DNA from: Coenobita brevimanus
Taxonomy: Eukaryota; Arthropoda; Malacostraca; Decapoda; Coenobitidae
NCBI GenBank assembly: GCA_032717465.1
Contig: CM064683.1
Coordinates: forward strand, 38,925,042 to 38,989,041
DNA: 64,000 bases
Direction of reading: 5' to 3'
Shown here in pieces: positions 57,275 to 64,000 of the stretch. Below the pieces are notes generated by a model. It saw nothing but the letters and a program-made list of their open reading frames with translations, did not search any database and was not told the DNA's origin. Made by a program: the position numbers and the translations under genes. Position 1 is the first letter of the stretch; each line of letters opens with the position of its first letter.

Positions 57275-59755
57275 AATAATAGTTACGCTGGATGTTTTTA
57301 GTCCGACTTCTCGTTCTAAAGACACCAGCGACTGAGCGGGGTCCTCTTTACAGGCAGTCCAAGGATTGGTGTAACATAAGTATTGTGAGATTGTCTGCCG
57401 TTCCTGTAATTTAGAATTGGTGAATACACGTGTAAGTTGTTGCCCGGAGTTTTTATGCCCTGTTCCTCCCGGTCAAGAAAAGGACCCAACTATACGCCTA
57501 GGACGGGAAGCCGACCTAAAAACACCCAGCATAACACAGCTTATTCTGCATCCAACTTCTTGGGCTCAGATACGGGTGCGGGCCTTGGGTTCTTTTATTC
57601 TAGACCGGGCTATAGAGTATGCAGACAAGGGATAAGGCTCAAACACGGGCTAACCAGTTCCACACGTACAGTATATTACCTTAGGGTACAACTGTTCACA
57701 CACTAGTACATGGACAATTCTGTATGAGATACAAGTACACTATATGACACAGTACAATACCCATATATAACATGAACACAGTATAGCACACGACACAACC
57801 TATCTGTATATCACAAACAATAGAACATAAAACACAAGCTAGACATATATTGCACAGAGGGGAACAACACGATCGGCAATCCAGATATAGAATGTGACAC
57901 TACACTGAAATATACTACCATGAAGATATATCACATGAGTCTTTTACATAGGCGTACATACTGTATATCACGGGGACGGATATTCCACGGGACTAAAACA
58001 CTGTAACTTTATCACCACTCGTATGACACAGGGGTCGCAGTACACATGTGAAGGGCCACAGATATTACCAGGGGAGTGTGGGTATTACCTACGGGGTGGA
58101 GGGTCACACACAGGGGGGGGGGCACACACAAGGGAACACACACAGGGAACACTACACGGGGGTCTAGTATGAATTAGAGAACGCAGGAGTGCGACACTCT
58201 GGACAAGAGGGGGAGAGGGGTTCACACAGGGTCTCTAGCACTGGGAATCGTTGAGGGGGAAATATTTCAGTGTAGGCCAGGTCGCCGGTGGGTGCTAGGA
58301 GCACGCCCAAGACTACGGCACAGGTAGCCACAGGTGACGGCCTGGTATGGGAGAAGGGCCGTCTGGGGTGCGTTCCTGGCAAAGGTCTCGTACGGTGTGA
58401 TCAGGGGTCCAGGTCGAGCTGATGTGCGGCCCTTTTCTGATGGGGGCCCTGGGGGTGTGATGGCCCTCTGGATTGGGGCCAAGCAGGGCTAGGAGGCAAG
58501 CAGCACGGCACCTGCCCTTGGCCGTGGTAGGAGTCCTGGGGACGGGTCTGGGCTGATCCAGGCCTGGGGTCAGCTGCAGAGTGCCCTTCGTCATCCTGGG
58601 GCTGCAGTCTCACTGGGAGGAGGAGGTCATCAGGGGTTGACTGCAGCCGCTCACCCTGGGGGAGTCCGTCAGTCGCTGGGGGCATCGGGGGCTGGGCTGC
58701 AGGGACAGGATGCCTGGCCTCAGGGTGGGTCCATCCCAGGTACTCTCTGACGAGGGCCCTGTTGGGGAGCAGTCTCCACCCTTCGTAGAGGAGGGGGAGC
58801 GGGAGGGGCATCTCGCTTGGCCCCAGGAGGGGTGGGCCAAGCGAGAGACGGCGCCTTTGTAGGGAGCCTCCAGGGTAGTTGAGGAGGGACGACCAGTGGT
58901 CTGTCCCTCAGCCTGGCGGGCCTGAAGGTCCCTGCCAAAACTCCACTCCGGGGCAGAGGAAAGAGGTCCAGAGGACACTCCTTCCACCTGGCAGGTCCAG
59001 GGGATGATGCCCAGGCTCCCTCCCAAGGTAGTGGTCAAGGAAGATCTGGTGGACATTCCCTTGGGCTGACAGGTCCAGGGGACGCTGCCGTGGGACCACT
59101 CGTTACAGGGACAGCAGGAGAAGTCCCGGAGGGCCTTCTGTCTTCTGCGGCAGGTCCGGTGGACTCTGCTGCCCTCCTGCTGTTGGGGAAAAGTGCAGCT
59201 TGGGGACGACCGATGGTCTCTTCCCCGGTGGCAGATCCGGTGGACACTACCATGGGGCCCGTCGGCCTCCTGGGGAGCACAGGCAAAGGTCATCGAGGTG
59301 ACGGTCCAAGACTCCTGCTCCCGGAGGTGGGTGGCAGAAGGAGGAGATCTGGTGGACTCTCCTCCTACAGTAGATCCGATGGATACTACTGTGCTGCTGA
59401 TCCCCCTGGGGTATAGTAGGACTGTGAGCGCTGGTGGTGACTCTCCCTCTCGTGAAGGCAGGTCCGGTGGACTCTGCGTCTGAAGGCCTACTTGGGACTG
59501 TCAAAGGGCAAGTCCCACCCCAATTCTGGCGAGTGTTCTCCCCATCAGAGGGTAGTGTACTCAATTGGTGTACTTCCTGGTGGTCTGGCTGCATGGAAGA
59601 GGGCTGTAGGGTCATTGGGGATATGAGCCGCTGTGGCACGGAATGCATATGTGTCTCCCCATTGCCTCCTCCTGGGGTGGGGGCCACCTCCCCATGTTCT
59701 CCTTCTGGGGTGGTGGTGTCGGGATCACTCCGTCGGGTGGGTATTTCAATAAGTG
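57275..59755 (-). repeat. GC-rich repeat G, copy 1 (unknown element)
   Basis: Shares in order with 60128-61680: ACTGAGCGGGGTCCTCTTT / ACTGAGCTGGGGTTCTCTTT, TATATTACCTTAG, GGCCCTCTGGAYTGGGGCCAA, CTGGCGAG and CTCCTCCTGGGGTGGG. On the minus strand both copies read a Pro-rich sequence with LxGPxPEG and GTPDxxPxxP-type blocks. The 58.9-59.5 kb part carries many AGATCCGGTGGACxCT variants. I do not recognise a protein family. Could be an unclassified retroelement or a decayed duplicated gene segment. Confidence 0.6.
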
Positions 59756-60365
59756 TGCTTCGTACATGCCTGCCCTATATGTGCCAGGTCAGGGGTCAAA
59801 GGTCATAAGGGCAGAATATATTAAAAATGCTAAAAGTACGACCTTGCACACATGAAATGCTAAGGCTTCGAAGATTATTAAGCCAGGGCCATGATTCTTG
59901 TGTGGAATGTTGCACTGAAGTACCTCCGTATATAAAAGACATTAGTGACGAAACTCACTTCCGGTCGCTAACAAAGCTTGGTACTCGTCGCTTACCCCGG
60001 CCGCTCGGCAGACACTCATGGGTGGACTAGGAACAATTGTTCAGTGTTTAATGTGCCACTCTTTTTCCAAACCGAGTAAACTTATTATTTTTAATATAAT
60101 TATTATAACTAAGACATCCATGGGAAGTTGCAAAAATTGTTATGCTACATGTTCTTACGTCAACCTCTCATCCTTAGAACACTAGCTACTGAGCTGGGGT
60201 TCTCTTTCAAGACCGGAACTAGAATACACAAGAGGAAAAGGGCATAAAACTTGGCTGACCAACCTTAGATGTATATTACCTTAGTTACAATCAGTACAGT
60301 ACAGTATTAATTATATACACAGTCAGGTTAAGGGGGACACTATTAGGCTAGTTGATTCTGGCCCG

Positions 60366-60411
60366 TATGTGATTAAGGCGTCTGGCAATAAAGAGATAGA
60401 TAGATAGATTC
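60366..60411 (+). mobile_element. RTE-B terminal tail remnant
   Basis: Only TTAAGGCGTCTGGCAATAAA plus a GATA tract remains, inside the second GC-rich repeat copy. Confidence 0.55.
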
Positions 60412-61000
60412 TGGCCCGGGCTGCTGTGGGTCTGGGTTGCTTACAAGTGGCACCTGGGCGTGGGAGGTAGCTCGTCGGGTGTGCCTTCCCGGAGGAGGCA
60501 CGGGACTACTGCTGGTGGCGGTGTTGTCCGGACTAGGCTGCTGGTCAGTGTGGAGGGAGGCCCTTCCCTAGTGGGGCCTCGATGGGGAAGGCGGCCCTCT
60601 GGACTGGGGCCAAATAGGGCAATCAGGTGTGTTTGCCTCTGCCTGCTCCTGGAGGAGGACTGCCTACTGGTGGGGTTGGGGAGGTCACGCCCTGGCATCC
60701 TAGGGGTGCCCCTGGGCGTCAGGGGGCTGTGGTCTCCGCTGGGTCGAGCTGCCATCAGGAGCTGCCTGCAGCGTACCTTCCTCGTGGAGTCTGTCAGCTG
60801 AGGGCATCACCCGGGTGCTGGCTGCAGGGCACGGACCCCCAAGCTCGTGATGGGCCCTCGCCACAGCTCCTCCAGCTGCAACTCCTCTGGGGAACTGCAC
60901 CTGTAGGGAGAGAGAGAAAAGCATCCTGCTCAGCCTCTGGATGGGTGGTGGGCCAAGCTAGGGACTTCCTCCAAGGGGATAGTCACAAGGACAGTAGACG

Positions 61001-61425
61001 AAGTGCGTACAGTGGCCGTCCCTTCCTTCCCAGTGTGTACAGTGGCCATCACCGCAGTTCCACAGGCACTAGAGACAACAGCCAAAGAGTGGATGGTGGC
61101 CATCTCTTCCTTCCTGGTACGTACAGTGGCCATCACTGCGGTGCTGTTCCCTAAGGAGGTGGCAGACGAAGGGTGTACAGTGGCCGTCCCTTCCTTCCCG
61201 GTGCGTACAGTGGCCGTCACCATGGTTCTGCCTTTCTCTGGGTTGTCAGCCGAAGTGCAGACGGTGGCCGTCACTTCCTTCCTGGTGCGTACAGTGGCCG
61301 TCACCGCAGTGCTGCTCCCAGGAGTGACTGCAGTTGAAGTGCGGACAGTGGCGGTCACTTCCTTCCTGGTGCGTACAATGGCCGTCATCTCGGTGCTATT
61401 TGGGACTGTATTAGGACAAGTTCCA
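61001..61425. repeat. 84-bp minisatellite
   Basis: Five units of about 84 bp, each with two copies of GTACAGTGGCCGTCAC-like sequence around TTCCTTCCTGGTG. The length is a multiple of three, so every frame stays open (28-residue repeats both ways), which makes the long frames here uninformative. Confidence 0.85.
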
Positions 61426-61708
61426 CCCCGATCCTGGCGAGGGCTGGCCCGGCTGCAGTGGAATGCGTTCCTGCTGGTGGCCGTGTTGAGGGGAAGCGGG
61501 GTGCAGAGTCGTGGGGAACCTAGGCTCGTCTCGCACAGGCCTTGCGAGCTTCTTATGCGTCTCCCCGTTGTCTCCTCCTGGGGTGGGTGTTGGGCCGTGG
61601 GTCCTTCCTGGGGTAGGTGTTGCGACACCTCTCCCTGGGCTTCCCGTGGCCGTGGGGGTGGGCACTTCAAAAATGGTACACATGACGGAAATATATTTGT
61701 GCACGTAC

Positions 61709-61807
61709 CCTGCTCTTGATATCCTGTCGCCTCACGTCCTTCTCTATCAGTGGATAAAGATCAGTGCTCGCTCCAGTGGATTCATCAGACTGATTTTCAA
61801 TTTCCAT
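61709..61807 (-). CDS. Putative first coding exon of an unrecognised minus-strand gene
   Basis: An ATG followed by 33 codons (MEIENQSDESTGASTDLYPL then IEKDVRRQDIKSR) ends at AGG|GTACGT, a good donor in phase 0. I do not recognise the protein. The acidic start, charged end and donor resemble a first exon. It lies 151 bp from an oppositely oriented first exon, suggesting a shared promoter. Its downstream exons would lie in or beyond the GC-rich duplicated region, and I could not identify them. It could be a chance reading frame. Confidence 0.35.
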
Positions 61808-61958
61808 GCTGAGAAAGAGAGAGAGAAAGAAGCAGAAAATGCCATAAGACTTTTGATGCCAACTACGGTGTCGTAGATCGGCTGTCAGCTGATATTTGTT
61901 TACAACACGCCAGTGCGTTTGGTGCGAAGAGGTTGCATGTGGCTCAGTTATTCAGACC
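61808..61958. promoter_or_regulatory. Candidate bidirectional promoter
   Basis: A 151-bp gap separates two divergent candidate start codons and shows no match to the repeat families of the window. TCAGTT at 61944-61949 fits the arthropod initiator consensus. Inference only; no TATA box seen. Confidence 0.3.
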
Positions 61959-62001
61959 ATGGCAGCAAAGTATAAACATGTGGCCATAACTGGACCGCCA
62001 G
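61959..62001 (+). CDS. NTPCR: Putative first exon of an NTPCR/THEP1-like P-loop nucleoside-triphosphatase
   Basis: Encodes MAAKYKHVAITGPPG with the final Gly codon split before GTAAGG (phase 1). A P-loop beginning about residue 10 after a short hydrophobic strand matches the NTPCR/THEP1 family, whose human member begins MARHVFLTGPPGVGKTT. The family hydrolyses nucleoside triphosphates. The intron falls inside the Walker A motif, between the second Gly and the expected GKT. The following exon is not visible before the window end. Another small P-loop protein (for example a kinase) is possible. Confidence 0.5.
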
Positions 62002-62456
62002 GTAAGGTAAATTTCATCAGTTTTTTTCCGGTGGGAATGCTACTGAAGAAGCATCAAATGATCTGCATGTCCCTTTCAGCACTGCTCATGGCTACGTGTA
62101 AGGAGACATCATACCCCCTTACAAAGGCTTTTTGAATTCCATGCTAGCACAACTTGGTGTTCAGCTTGTGAGAGTAACCCAGTTGTCACATGAAAATGAA
62201 AAATGAACTGACAGTAGTGTGCTTGCTTGTAACTTAAAGAGGTTTTCATTGTACTGTACATCAAGGAGGCATTATTTAATTCAGGTACTGGTATAATTTT
62301 GGTTTCGGACATGTGGGGATATTCAGAGTTTAACCCTCCCAGATCTTTAGATCTCCATATCGGGAGTATTTTGATCCCCAGAACATGCAGTCACAAATGT
62401 ATGACAGCATCATAAATGAATTTAGGCTTTTTTTTTTTCCACATTTCAGAACAGTG

Positions 62457-62884
62457 AAGCTTGGACATTGTTGGAAGGACACAAGTCAAGAGTGAGAGCA
62501 GTGGAAATGAGTTATTTAAGAGGAACCTGTGGAGTCACATGGAGAGACAGGCTGACGATTGAGGATATAAAGGAGTGTTGTGGTGTGGATGTGGATGTGA
62601 TAGGAAGCGTTATGAGGAACACACTGAGGTGGTTTGGCCATGTGGAAAGGATAGAGGGTGAAAGACTGACGAAGAGAGTGTATGTGAGTGAGGTGGAGGG
62701 GGGAAGAGGGAGGGGGAGGCCGAGGATGAGATGGAGGGATGGGGTGGAGAGGTATATGAGAGAGGGGGGTGTGAGTTGGGAGCAGGGCAGTGAAATGGCG
62801 GGGGACAGGACGATGTGGAGGCGATTTGTTTGTGGCCACCCCAAATGGGATTGAGGCGTCTGGCAATAGATAGATAGATAGATG
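62457..62884 (+). mobile_element. RTE-B 3' fragment
   Basis: Encodes the RT C-terminal end ([48 protein letters not shown]) and the 3' end GGCGTCTGGCAATAGATAG. Flanked by the 8-bp duplication GAACAGTG (62449-62456 and 62885-62892). Confidence 0.9.
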
Positions 62885-63285
62885 GAACAGTGTCAGACCT
62901 CTTAGGTGCCTAGAGAGAGCTCCTGTGCATTTATATGTTTGTTACTATAAAAAATAGTCACCTGTAATCATGCACTAGTGCTTGACATGTGATGGCTGAA
63001 CATTTTTTTTTTTTTTTTAATTTCCAGTTGATGCTTTTGTTATTATCTCCGCCAGTCACAGGTCGGCATAATTGGCGGTCACTTCGCACCTGATGTTGAA
63101 TTTCAGTATCAGGATGGCATCTCTTTGCTCCAGCTGTGAGAATGAGCACTCCTCAGTAATCATAAAATTTCATGGGGATTATGCAGACAGACCTGAAGCT
63201 ACAGGATTAAGATTTTAAGACATCATCATCATGGTGTTCTGGCAGCTCAAGTGATCTGTAAAACCTGGAATAATCCATGTTGCTC

Positions 63286-63502
63286 TATACTCAGTTTTTT
63301 TTATCGAGGCAAAGATGCACTTGACAGATTGGTGATGATTGGCTGAATGCAACATTACTTCATAATCCCTTTATTATTATTTGACAACATATATCTGATG
63401 GAGAAATTTGGGTTAGTAAATGTTATTCGGACATGTTGCATTCAGCCAATCGTCACCAACCTATCAAGTGCATCTTCGCCCCAATAAAAAAAAATGAGTA
63501 TA
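63286..63502. mobile_element. 217-bp MITE with 69-bp terminal inverted repeats
   Basis: Left arm 63286-63354 (TATACTCAGTTTTTTTTATC ... GGCTGAATGCAACA) and right arm 63434-63502 pair at 62 of 69 positions. TA at both outer ends fits a Tc1/mariner-type target. No coding capacity. Confidence 0.85.
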
Positions 63503-63588
63503 GTGACGATATGGTTTTGTGGCCATAGCACCCCCAGTAAGAAAACAAAAGAGAGAAAAAAGTGCAATTACTATGTTTGATTTTAATG

Positions 63589-64000
63589 GCAGAGTATAAG
63601 AGAGAAGTGGAGGAACGATTGGGCAAATATGAATTGGAGCAGATGGGAGACGTAGAAGGTGTGTGTAAGATATTTACAGAAGAAATATGTGCAGCATGTG
63701 ATGTGGTGTGTGGAAGGAAGAGAAGACAGAGGGGGGTGCAAGGAACAGCGTGGTGGACTGAAGAGGTGAAACAGGCAGTGGCACAAAAGAAGAAAGCATA
63801 CAATGAATGGATGAGAAATAGGGGCGTGGAAGAAGTTGAGAGGCGGAAGAGAGAGTTATATGTGGAAAGGAAGAGAGAGGTGAAAAGATTTGTAAGAGAG
63901 AGTAAGAAGAGAGTGGATGAGGAATTTGGAAGGAATTTGAGTGTAAAGTGGAGGGACTGTAAGAAAATGTTCTGGAGAGAAGTGAAAAGAGTAAGACAGG
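63589..64000 (+). mobile_element. RTE-B internal fragment running off the window
   Basis: Open for more than 130 codons: [76 protein letters not shown]. It is the endonuclease-RT linker, 5'-truncated and undamaged up to the window edge. Confidence 0.88.

Larger units (their letters stand above)
60128..61680 (-). repeat. GC-rich repeat G, copy 2
   Basis: Second, shorter copy in the same orientation. The minus-strand frame gives ALFGPSPEGRLPHRGPTREG against ALLGPNPEGHHTPRAPIRKG in copy 1, and PTPGGDNGETH against PTPGGGNGETH. Conservation at protein level despite DNA divergence hints at former coding. Confidence 0.6.

Overview
The window is animal nuclear DNA dominated by repeats. Dense microsatellites ((TA)n, (GATA)n, (GAT)n, (ACT)n), many decayed RTE-type non-LTR retrotransposons, several SINE-like families and intron-rich genes point to an arthropod. 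A decapod crustacean is my best guess, but no species can be assigned. There are no bacterial operons, CRISPR arrays or phage genes.

Layout. 1-32.5 kb: no convincing host gene, only satellites, MITEs, SINEs and LINE relics, including an RTE copy at 15.4-17.8 kb with a clear target-site duplication. 32.6-56.6 kb, minus strand: one complete host gene, a SIRT7-class sirtuin, rebuilt here from nine coding exons whose phases all agree (4197 nt, 1398 aa). Its introns carry two long RTE-B copies, an RTE-A 3' fragment, tRNA-derived SINEs and a 5S rRNA-derived SINE. 57.3-61.7 kb: two diverged direct copies of a GC-rich unit, each with minisatellite-like repeats and a conserved proline-rich minus-strand reading frame. 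61.7-62.0 kb: two first exons arranged head to head, an unrecognised minus-strand gene and a plus-strand P-loop gene resembling NTPCR/THEP1. 62.4-64 kb: RTE-B fragments and a 217-bp MITE.

The most interesting host feature is the sirtuin. The catalytic core is canonical (GAGIST, QNxD, catalytic His, four zinc Cys, GSS). About 1,000 residues of acidic, repeat-bearing sequence then lie between the core and a short basic tail resembling the nucleolar-targeting tail of vertebrate SIRT7. The most interesting mobile feature is a network of families: RTE-B, a 5S-headed SINE and a second SINE-like family share the same 3' end, and also share a module found at the RTE-B 5' end.

All gene calls are by eye; exon joins rest on homology, splice sites and phase, not transcripts.
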